From Anaerolineae bacterium (lineage in GTDB: Bacteria > Chloroflexota > Anaerolineae > 4572-78 > J111), in assembly GCA_020433785.1 (NCBI GenBank), contig JAGRCC010000064.1, forward strand, positions 1-14,244: a stretch of DNA of 14,244 nucleotides, given 5' to 3'. The notes beneath the pieces were generated by a model, which ran no database searches, had not been told where the DNA came from, and saw only the letters and a program-made list of their open reading frames with translations. Positions 6,939 to 13,136 of this stretch are shown here, piece by piece (positions within the stretch are counted from its first letter, which is position 1; every line of letters begins with the position of its first letter). A program made the position numbers and the translations under genes.

Positions 6939-7259
6939 ATGAAATGGTTAAAAATCGTTGGCTTAGGTATTGCTTTGTGGGGATTGGGCCTGGTTTGGCT
7001 TGAGTTCAAGTTTGTCCTTCTATCTCCGGTGGTTTTAGGAATTGTGGCATTTGTCGCCATTGCACTACCGGCCTATCGCTTTGGTCAAGCGGTAGGACAG
7101 CGATACAGCTTAGCTCCTGTACAAGCATCATCTTCGGTACAGCCGACCTCACCCATTTTTGCTCGACATCATCACTCCCGGCCTACCCATCCGATGCCCA
7201 TCATGCAGCCGCAAAAGTTACATTCAAACCCAACTCGCCCTATGCCCGTTGTAAATTAG
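6939..7259 (+). CDS. small membrane protein with Pro/His-rich tail, unknown function
   Basis: A 106-residue protein that I do not recognise. Residues 1-47 are strongly hydrophobic and probably form two membrane helices (about 5-20 and 26-46) with a short turn at LEFKF, so both ends should lie on the same side. The remaining 60 residues are polar, rich in Pro, Ser and His, with HHH at 77-79 and two related phrases, PTHPMPIM (82-89) and PTRPMPVV (98-105), suggesting a small internal duplication. ATG 6939 has AAAGGAA (6922-6928) upstream. It sits between two paralogous Asp-box propeller genes on the same strand, 72 bases after the first and 97 bases before the second, so co-expression is likely. 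A helper that interacts with the propellers, or a metal-binding tail, is conceivable but speculative. Confidence 0.7.
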   Translation: MKWLKIVGLGIALWGLGLVWLEFKFVLLSPVVLGIVAFVAIALPAYRFGQAVGQRYSLAPVQASSSVQPTSPIFARHHHSRPTHPMPIMQPQKLHSNPTRPMPVVN

Positions 7260-7282
7260 CTTGATTTGGCTTTCAAGTGTAG

Positions 7283-7309
7283 TTGACAATGTGGCCTAGG
7301 TAGCAAAAT
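7283..7309 (+). promoter_or_regulatory. weak candidate promoter for the second Asp-box gene
   Basis: A perfect -35 hexamer TTGACA (7283-7288) is followed by a poor -10, CAAAAT (7304-7309), at the short spacing of 15 bases. The ten bases GTGTAGTTGA that include part of the -35 (7277-7286) also occur upstream of the small membrane protein gene (6896-6905), so a shared binding site is possible. Confidence 0.25.
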
Positions 7310-7330
7310 AGGAGTTGTTAACGAAGCCGT

Positions 7331-7346
7331 CTCTAAGATTTTAGAG
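7331..7346 (+). promoter_or_regulatory. hairpin overlapping the ribosome site of the second Asp-box gene
   Basis: CTCTAA (7331-7336) and TTAGAG (7341-7346) form a 6-base stem with a 4-base loop. Its 3' arm covers the first bases of the strong Shine-Dalgarno AGAGGAGG (7343-7350). Folding would partly hide that site, giving a possible translational control. Confidence 0.35.
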
Positions 7347-7356
7347 GAGGATTTCA

Positions 7357-8550
7357 ATGAAAACTATGAACTTGCGTTTAAGAATAGCTCTATTTTTTAT
7401 CATTCTGGTATTGGGCACGACGGTCGCCCTGATGACCGCCGAGACCACTGGTCTGGCTTTGGCAGACTTATCTAACGTTTCCGTAGACACACTGATTCGT
7501 GATGCCGATAACACGACGCTTTTCGCTACGATGGACGGGGCGGGTATTTATCGTAGCAGTGACGCCGGCTATTCTTGGCAACGAGTCAGTACCGGCCCTG
7601 CCGGGGAAGATGTGCAGGCGCTAGCCGTGCATCCCGGTAATGCGCTGTCTTTATATGCAGCTACGGTTAATGCTCAAGGCCAAGGCAGCTTGTGGCACAG
7701 CAACGACGGCGGCGGGCAGTGGGATAGCCTTCCCATCGAATTGCCCGCTAGTGTTGCCGATGGTCAACCTCTGATTAATGTGCTGGCGTTAGACGCTGAT
7801 ACAGCCGATGTCATTTACATCGGTACCGAAGGACACGGCATGTATCGGGTTGATTTAACCACCGGTCAGTCGGAACTGTTGGGTGATGATACAACTACAG
7901 ACTTGTACGTTAGAGACTTAGACTTAGGGACTGCCGGACGCGTCTATGCGGTCACAACCGAAGGGCTGGTCATCGTTGACGGGTCTACGGTGCAGATGCT
8001 GGAAAATTTGCCTGATACACCGGTTAGCCTGGCGGTAGACCCCACCAACCCCATGCGGCTTTACGCCGGGACAGTGGCTTATGGGGTCTTTGTCTCAACC
8101 GATGGCGGGCGAACCTGGCAAGATCTGAACATAGGCTTTGGCTGGCAGCCCGGAATTATTCTAAATGTACCGGCTGTAGCTGTCGATAAAGATAAACCTC
8201 AACACCTGGCGGTAGCAACCGCTTACGGTGTGGGTAGCCAGCTTGTGGGTGATGGCATCTATGAAAGTTTTAATGGTGGCCAACATTGGGTTAAGATTGC
8301 TGAAAATCAAGATGTTGTTGATCAGCTCGTGATTCAAGGAGGAGGAGTTTACGCGGCAACAACACAAGGCTTGGTTCGCTACGGTAATCCGTTACCCGCT
8401 GCTTCTATAAGCTCATCCCTGCACTTACAATCCCTGACCAATCCAACCGGAATTCAACTCTTGATCCTAACCTTGACCGCAGGTTTAGCTGCTTGGGTAT
8501 TACTGGGCCAATTTACAGGGAAATCGCCTCAGAACCAGAGCGCCGCTTAA
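7357..8550 (+). CDS. doubly anchored Asp-box (Ycf48/sortilin-like) beta-propeller protein, copy 2
   Basis: A 397-residue paralogue of the protein encoded at 5640. The N-termini match almost residue for residue: GTT then LALADLSN appears in both, here at 20-40. A hydrophobic N-terminal segment (about 8-28) and a C-terminal helix (about 365-385, LLILTLTAGLAAWVLLG) anchor it at both ends. Four Asp-box motifs mark the propeller: SSDAGYSW (67-74), SNDGGGQW (115-122), STDGGRTW (247-254) and SFNGGQHW (304-311). The DNA of the two genes has diverged strongly, so the duplication is old and both copies appear maintained. ATG 7357 has a strong AGGAGG 6 bases upstream, partly inside a hairpin. It is the last gene of the plus-strand block, 16 bases before a strong terminator stem. 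Function unknown; a protein- or glycan-binding surface scaffold is most likely. Confidence 0.85.
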   Translation: MKTMNLRLRIALFFIILVLGTTVALMTAETTGLALADLSNVSVDTLIRDADNTTLFATMDGAGIYRSSDAGYSWQRVSTGPAGEDVQALAVHPGNALSLYAATVNAQGQGSLWHSNDGGGQWDSLPIELPASVADGQPLINVLALDADTADVIYIGTEGHGMYRVDLTTGQSELLGDDTTTDLYVRDLDLGTAGRVYAVTTEGLVIVDGSTVQMLENLPDTPVSLAVDPTNPMRLYAGTVAYGVFVSTDGGRTWQDLNIGFGWQPGIILNVPAVAVDKDKPQHLAVATAYGVGSQLVGDGIYESFNGGQHWVKIAENQDVVDQLVIQGGGVYAATTQGLVRYGNPLPAASISSSLHLQSLTNPTGIQLLILTLTAGLAAWVLLGQFTGKSPQNQSAA

Positions 8551-8566
8551 CTAGAGTCATCCCTAT

Positions 8567-8603
8567 AAAAAAAATGCCGACCAATGGCGGTCGGCATTTT
8601 TTT
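8567..8603. terminator. bidirectional intrinsic terminator
   Basis: A perfect 8-base stem TGCCGACC (8575-8582) / GGTCGGCA (8589-8596) with a 6-base loop, flanked by eight A (8567-8574) and seven T (8597-8603), so the duplex can extend to 15 pairs. It serves the Asp-box gene on the plus strand and the convergent response regulator on the minus strand. Confidence 0.95.
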
Positions 8604-8630
8604 GTTGAACTCATCGTCAGGCTGGCGGGG

Positions 8631-8987
8631 TTAAAACGCGGCCATTAGAGGCCGGATGGCAGAAATGCCAAATGGTTTATCCAGATAAGCGTCATAAGGG
8701 CCGGGCTGACTTTTTAGTTCAGGTGGATCGATGGAACTCATCATGATAATTGTCGTTCTTGGCGCAATTTGTTTGACACACTCGGCTAATTCCAACCCAT
8801 TCATGTCCGGCATTTTGTAATCGATCAACATCAGGTCAACCGTATTTCTCTTTAGATATTGCAGCGCGTCTTGGGCATTTTTGGCAGTAGTAACCAAAAA
8901 ATTAGGCCAGGTCTGTCGGATGCCTTGCTCAAGAAAGAACAGAATGTCTTCATGGTCGTCCACAATCATTAGGTGTTTTGCAATCAT
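8631..8987 (-). CDS. single-domain response regulator (CheY-like receiver)
   Basis: A 118-residue cytoplasmic receiver domain with no output domain. It would accept a phosphoryl group from a histidine kinase and act by protein contact or as a phosphorelay step. Key residues are all present: acidic Asp10 and Asp11 (MIVDDHEDI), phospho-acceptor Asp56 in LMLIDYKMPDMNG (52-64), the switch Ser84 (MMSS) and Lys104 in LDKPF. I chose the ATG at 8987 because AAGGGG (complement of 8996-9001) is well placed and the protein then starts right at the first strand. A longer frame from a TTG at 9032 adds 15 residues without a ribosome site. No kinase adjoins it; the nearest is the one at 13137, which is separated by two metabolic genes. 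It converges on the Asp-box gene and shares the terminator. Confidence 0.9.
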   Translation of the reverse strand: MIAKHLMIVDDHEDILFFLEQGIRQTWPNFLVTTAKNAQDALQYLKRNTVDLMLIDYKMPDMNGLELAECVKQIAPRTTIIMMSSIDPPELKSQPGPYDAYLDKPFGISAIRPLMAAF

Positions 8988-9080
8988 GGTTTTTTCCCCT
9001 TGACAAAACCATCCTCCCAAAAGATGTTTCAATAATAAACTAACTAAATAGTAAAGCAGTTATGAAAGCATGAAAATTTA

Positions 9081-9130
9081 GTTATAATCTACAAATAGGG
9101 GCTAATGTAACTATTGTTCGTTAATGTAAC
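9081..9130 (-). promoter_or_regulatory. candidate response-regulator promoter with tandem 9-base repeats
   Basis: On the minus strand TATAAC (complement of 9081-9086) is a 5-of-6 match to a -10 hexamer. No good -35 precedes it. Instead two identical direct repeats, GTTACATTA on the minus strand, lie at 9103-9111 and 9122-9130, 19 bases apart start to start; the first overlaps the -35 position. The layout is that expected of an activator-dependent promoter. The leader would be about 85 bases. Confidence 0.35.
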
Positions 9131-9193
9131 ATCGTAAGCATAAAAAATATCTCATTCTGAGGTGAACCAAGAAATTTTTTCGCTCTATAATTG

Positions 9194-11098
9194 TCAGGAA
9201 TGCTTTTTAACGCCATCCCGTTTGAACATCATATCTAACCGGTAAGTACCGCCTTCAAAGGTACGTTTGGTATCATAGCCCATTTTGTCAAAGGAACGAA
9301 GCATGCCCCAGTTGTCAGATAAGACGTCAGCCGTAAAGCCGAGAATACCTCGCTTCTTAGCCAGGTACGTTAAGTAGCTAATTAATTCTGTGCCAATGCC
9401 ATGCCCCTGAAATTCGTCGCGGACGGCAAAAGCGGCGTCGGCGGTGTGGGTTCCGGTGTTGACGCTATACTGCCCAATGCCAATGACCTCTTCTTTTTCT
9501 TCCTCTGGAAAGACGATTGCCAGAATGACCATATCTCTGGTGTAGTCGATCACCACAAAGTGTTGCAGTTCTTCGTGAGGCATACTTGTTCGCATAGACA
9601 TAAATCTACTCTGCAAACTGGCATCAGACAGCGAGTAGAAGAAATCTTTCAACAGCGGTTCATCGCTGATTTTGACCGGGCGTAAGAATATTTCCAGGCC
9701 GGATTTTGTCTGGCGAAATGTTTCGAGTTTGACGGGGTATTCGCCGGCTTTGCCAGGGATAAACGCCTGATCTTGGTAAATGAGATTAGCTTTTTTGGCT
9801 TCTTCGATGAGCCAGGGTCGAAATTTGGGATGGGCAATAGCGATGAGATCCATCGCCCGTTCTCGGATATTTTTACCGTGTAAATAGGCAATGCCGTACT
9901 CGGTTACAATATAATGGATGTCGCTGCGGTTAAAGGTAACGCCGGCGCCCTCTTGAAGCATAGGGATAATTCGGGATACCGTGTCGTTTTCGGCAGTCGA
10001 GGGCAGCGCCAAAATCGTTTTACCGTTAGGCGCTAAAACCGCTCCGCGCATAAAATCAGCCTGCCCGCCAATCCCTCTATAAAACATTTTACCGATTGAT
10101 TCAGAGGAAGCCTGACCGGTTAAATCAACCTCTAAGGCGCTGTTGATGGCCACCATATTTTCTTGACGGGCAATTAGCAGCGGGTTGTTGGTGTAATCGG
10201 CCGTTCTAAATTCGATAGCCGGATTGTTGTGAAGAAACTCATAGGTACTCTTAGTGCCCATACAGAAGGTAGCCACCGTTCGCCCCCGATTGACCGTTTT
10301 TCGGGAATTGTCGACAACCCCTTTTCTCATCAGGTCGATAATGCCGTCGGTGAGGAGTTCCGTGTGAACGCCCAAATGCATTTTTCCGGCTAGATGGGGC
10401 AGGATGGCATTAGGGGTGCTGCCGTAACCAATCTGGAGAGTGTCGCCGTCTTCGATCAAGTTAGCCAGATAGCGGCCCATCTGTTCGATGACGACATCGT
10501 CCACTACATCCTGATATTCAATGAGCGGCTCGTCATGAGCAATAAAAAAGTCGATGTCTTCGACGTGTAAGAAGCCGTCGCCCGGAATGCGAGGTAAATG
10601 GGCATTCACCTGAGCAATGATATAATTGGCGCTTTCAATAGCAGCTTTTGTAACATCGACGCTGACCCCCAAATTTACGAAGCCGTGTTCATCAGGCAGC
10701 GTCGTTTGGATCAAGGCCACATCGATTGGAATTAATTTACGGTGGAACAAATCCGCTGTTTGCGATAAAAAGATCGGGGTGTAATCGGCTAAACCGGCGT
10801 TCACCGCTTCTCTCGTGCTTTCAGAGATAAAAAAGGTGTTATGTCGAAAGTTGGCCTTAAATTTGTCATTCGTATAAGGGGCCACCCCTAGGGGCCACAT
10901 GTGGAAAACCTCAACATCGTAAAAGGCGGCCGGGTTGCGCTGGACATAATTTACCAATGCTTGAACCAGATACTGGGGTTGACCGCAGCCGGTGCCAATA
11001 AAGAGGGTATCGCCTCGGCGAATATGCTTAAAGGCTTTTCCTTCCGGGCCAAATTTCTCAGGGTACTTTTCTTTTAGGGCAGCAAGATTTAGGGGCAT
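9194..11098 (-). CDS. bifunctional acetyl-CoA hydrolase/CoA-transferase with C-terminal GNAT acetyltransferase domain
   Basis: A 634-residue cytoplasmic fusion. Residues 1-440 are an acetyl-CoA hydrolase/transferase (family I CoA-transferase) with both halves present: the N-terminal part includes GTGCGQPQYLVQAL (35-48), and the C-terminal part includes GVHTELLTDG (243-252), whose Glu247 is the expected catalytic glutamate forming an enzyme-CoA thioester, then GIGGQADFMRGA (342-353). Residues 465-634 form a GNAT domain: the acetyl-CoA pyrophosphate loop is RDEFQGHGIGTEL (560-572), followed by DVLSDNWGMLRSFDKMGY (591-608). The first domain moves CoA between acyl-CoA and a short-chain carboxylate or hydrolyses acetyl-CoA; the second acetylates an unknown amine or protein. 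The same fusion is known in other bacteria. ATG 11098 has AAGGAG (complement of 11108-11113) 9 bases upstream. It follows the PabB-PabC gene by 99 bases on the same strand and may have its own promoter. Confidence 0.93.
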   Translation of the reverse strand: MPLNLAALKEKYPEKFGPEGKAFKHIRRGDTLFIGTGCGQPQYLVQALVNYVQRNPAAFYDVEVFHMWPLGVAPYTNDKFKANFRHNTFFISESTREAVNAGLADYTPIFLSQTADLFHRKLIPIDVALIQTTLPDEHGFVNLGVSVDVTKAAIESANYIIAQVNAHLPRIPGDGFLHVEDIDFFIAHDEPLIEYQDVVDDVVIEQMGRYLANLIEDGDTLQIGYGSTPNAILPHLAGKMHLGVHTELLTDGIIDLMRKGVVDNSRKTVNRGRTVATFCMGTKSTYEFLHNNPAIEFRTADYTNNPLLIARQENMVAINSALEVDLTGQASSESIGKMFYRGIGGQADFMRGAVLAPNGKTILALPSTAENDTVSRIIPMLQEGAGVTFNRSDIHYIVTEYGIAYLHGKNIRERAMDLIAIAHPKFRPWLIEEAKKANLIYQDQAFIPGKAGEYPVKLETFRQTKSGLEIFLRPVKISDEPLLKDFFYSLSDASLQSRFMSMRTSMPHEELQHFVVIDYTRDMVILAIVFPEEEKEEVIGIGQYSVNTGTHTADAAFAVRDEFQGHGIGTELISYLTYLAKKRGILGFTADVLSDNWGMLRSFDKMGYDTKRTFEGGTYRLDMMFKRDGVKKHS

Positions 11099-11141
11099 GG
11101 ATTGAATCTCCTTATCGGGGTGGAAGTTTTCTTTATTAACT

Positions 11142-11171
11142 AGTGTAACCCGTTTTAGGCTAATTAGGCAA
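11142..11171 (-). promoter_or_regulatory. candidate promoter for the CoA-transferase/GNAT gene
   Basis: On the minus strand TTGCCT (complement of 11166-11171) and TACACT (complement of 11142-11147) are 18 bases apart, each matching 4 of 6 positions. The expected leader is about 35 bases. The 99-base gap to the preceding gene leaves room for a separate promoter, but read-through is equally possible. Confidence 0.3.
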
Positions 11172-11197
11172 AAACTCGTGTAAAACTTAACGGTCCC

Positions 11198-12931
11198 TTA
11201 CGCCACTAACTCTGCCTCAATCCACGTCCGAACTGAGTTAATCAAATAGATACGGTCGCTGTGTTTTAACTCCTCCACGGTAATAATACGCTCGCGGATG
11301 GCCTGCTGCGCCAGTAGGTGCGCTCGATAAGTTCCGGCCAGCAGCCCGCATTCGATCGGCGGCGTGACCAGTTCATGGCCAAATTGAACCACGATGTTGG
11401 CGATAGTGGCTTCGGTCACCTGGCCTTGTTCATTCCAGAGGATCACTTCGTCGCAATCGGGCTGCGCTTCACGGGCAGTAGTGTAGACCTGCCGATGGGT
11501 GGTTTTATGAAAAAGAAAAATATCATTGGCGTTGACCGGCTGACGGGCAAGGGCTACCCGCCAGCGCTTTTGGACCGGCGGCGAGTCAAGCGGGATAGCT
11601 TGAGTGGTGATATCGCCGTTAGGCGCAATCAACAGCCGGACGCGGTGGGGTCGATCAAGCGAAGCGGCCACTGTTTCTAACGCGTGTCGCAGGTGATTGG
11701 CATCGACCGGAATGGTGAAATAACGGGCCGACGTGGTTAGCCGGTGCAGATGCTCCGCCAGCAAAAAGTAGCCGCTGTCCGGCTCCCATAGCATCGTTTC
11801 CAGTAAATCAAAGTCGGGGCGGCGGGGTTCGGTTAACACTTTGGCCTTAAGCCGGCACTCCTGGTACTCCTGCGCTGTCTCCGAGTCCCACACAATCCCG
11901 CCGCCCACGCCATATTCGGCCACGCCGCTGGTTTGATCGATAACGACCGTTCTAATCGCCACATTGAACTGGGCCTGTTGGTTGGGCCCAATATAGCCGA
12001 TGCAGCCGGTGTAAATGCCGCGCGGCTCCGGCTCCAACTGGTGAATAATCTCCATCGCTCGCATTTTTGGCGCGCCGGTAATCGAGGCGCAGGGAAAGAG
12101 TGCGGCCATAATCTCGGCGGTGGAGGCGCTGCTGCGGGCGGTGATCGTGGAGGTCATCTGTAAAATGGTGGGGTATCGCTCTACCTCAAACAACTGCGGT
12201 ACCTGGATCGATCCGGCCGTCGCTACCCGTCCTAGATCGTTGCGGACCATATCGACAATCATCACATTTTCGGCCCGATTTTTGAGCGAATTGCGCAGCC
12301 AATCGATTTGCCGCTCATCCTCCAGCCAGGTTCGGCCCCGGGCAGCCGTGCCTTTCATCGGTTTGGCCGTAACGGCTGCGCCGTCTCGCCGGAAGAATAG
12401 CTCCGGTGAGGCGGAACAGATGACGCTTGCCCCCGTATCGATATAGGCGGCGTACTCGCTGCGCTGACCGTCAACTAGCCGGCTAAATAACCCCTGTGGA
12501 TCGCCGGCAAAGGGGGTTCGCAGGCGCATGGTATAATTAACCTGGTAAGTTTCACCCCGGCGAATGTAATTCTTGATTTTCAGCAGCGCCGTTTCATAAG
12601 CGGCTTGCTCGATAGCCGGCTGCCAGTGTTCAAGCTTGAACGTACCCTGCTTTAGCGGTGGGCCGACTGGCGACGGGGGAGAATAAAGGCCAAACCAGAG
12701 CAAGGGTAGGGATGATGGCGAGTGCACCCGATAGGCCGGATCGAACGCGGAGGCCGCTTCATACGTGAGAAATCCGGCGGCGAACAGGCCGTGCTGGTTG
12801 ACGCTCTGTTCGATTTGGTCTAACAGCGGGCGAACCTGGAGCGGATCGGTTGTCGTGATGATTTCCAGTGGCCGGTGGAATTTTAGCCAACCCCCGGTTT
12901 GGCTGCTTTGCAGCAGTGTGTCACCATTCAT
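11198..12931 (-). CDS. pabB: fused aminodeoxychorismate synthase component I (PabB) and 4-amino-4-deoxychorismate lyase (PabC)
   Basis: Makes p-aminobenzoate for folate: the PabB part converts chorismate to 4-amino-4-deoxychorismate, and the PabC part releases pyruvate to give p-aminobenzoate. The protein has 577 residues. The chorismate-binding domain spans about 108-367, with GETYQVNYTMRL (126-137), PMKGT (191-195), MVRNDLGR (228-235), ITGAPKMRAMEII (284-296) and GGGIVWDS (343-350). Lys193 in PMKGT is the mark of aminodeoxychorismate synthases; anthranilate synthases have Ala there. The class IV aminotransferase-fold lyase covers about 375-575, with the pyridoxal-phosphate Lys476 (FHKTTHRQVY), Glu507 (QVTEATIANIVV) and GLLAGTYR (529-536). 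The glutaminase subunit PabA is not in the window. ATG 12931 gives the expected N-terminus, but the only upstream purine run, AGGA, is about 14 bases away, so initiation may be weak. Divergent from the histidine kinase gene. Confidence 0.93.
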   Translation of the reverse strand: MNGDTLLQSSQTGGWLKFHRPLEIITTTDPLQVRPLLDQIEQSVNQHGLFAAGFLTYEAASAFDPAYRVHSPSSLPLLWFGLYSPPSPVGPPLKQGTFKLEHWQPAIEQAAYETALLKIKNYIRRGETYQVNYTMRLRTPFAGDPQGLFSRLVDGQRSEYAAYIDTGASVICSASPELFFRRDGAAVTAKPMKGTAARGRTWLEDERQIDWLRNSLKNRAENVMIVDMVRNDLGRVATAGSIQVPQLFEVERYPTILQMTSTITARSSASTAEIMAALFPCASITGAPKMRAMEIIHQLEPEPRGIYTGCIGYIGPNQQAQFNVAIRTVVIDQTSGVAEYGVGGGIVWDSETAQEYQECRLKAKVLTEPRRPDFDLLETMLWEPDSGYFLLAEHLHRLTTSARYFTIPVDANHLRHALETVAASLDRPHRVRLLIAPNGDITTQAIPLDSPPVQKRWRVALARQPVNANDIFLFHKTTHRQVYTTAREAQPDCDEVILWNEQGQVTEATIANIVVQFGHELVTPPIECGLLAGTYRAHLLAQQAIRERIITVEELKHSDRIYLINSVRTWIEAELVA

Positions 12932-13039
12932 GGTGCTAATGGTTATCCTGATTAAACGGTATTAAGCTAAATTGGGTGAAGTTTAGCCAAAAGTTTTGAT
13001 TTGGCAATTGGCTTAAAGTCAGCCCGTGGTACTATTTTA

Positions 13040-13068
13040 TTTGCGTTTTAACTTTCCCGATTTATACT
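13040..13068 (+). promoter_or_regulatory. candidate promoter for the cNMP-domain histidine kinase
   Basis: TATACT (13063-13068) matches the -10 consensus at 5 of 6 positions and resembles the one proposed for the sigma operon (ATACTTT shared). A weak TTGCGT (13041-13046) lies 16 bases upstream. A second possibility is TTGGCT (13008-13013) with TACTAT (13030-13035). The 205-base gap also has to hold the promoter of the divergent pabB gene, which I could not place. Confidence 0.3.
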
Positions 13069-13136
13069 TTAAGAGTGTCTAACCTATGCGGTAAATTCTA
13101 GTGACAGGAATGGATACTTAAGGAGGCGCATTTATT

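Noticed and set aside
8988..9032. N-terminal extension of the response regulator from a TTG at 9032
   Set aside because: No ribosome site precedes the TTG, while the ATG at 8987 has AAGGGG at good spacing and begins right at the receiver's first strand.
9083..9088. Plus-strand promoter with a perfect TATAAT
   Set aside because: No plausible -35 at 16-18 bases and no plus-strand gene downstream; it would only yield antisense RNA to the CoA-transferase gene. The AT-rich site is better explained by the minus-strand -10 that overlaps it.
9131..9193. Terminator for the CoA-transferase gene
   Set aside because: Only an A/T stem (AAAAAAT with ATTTTTT) and a 4-base inner stem can form on the minus strand; too weak to call.
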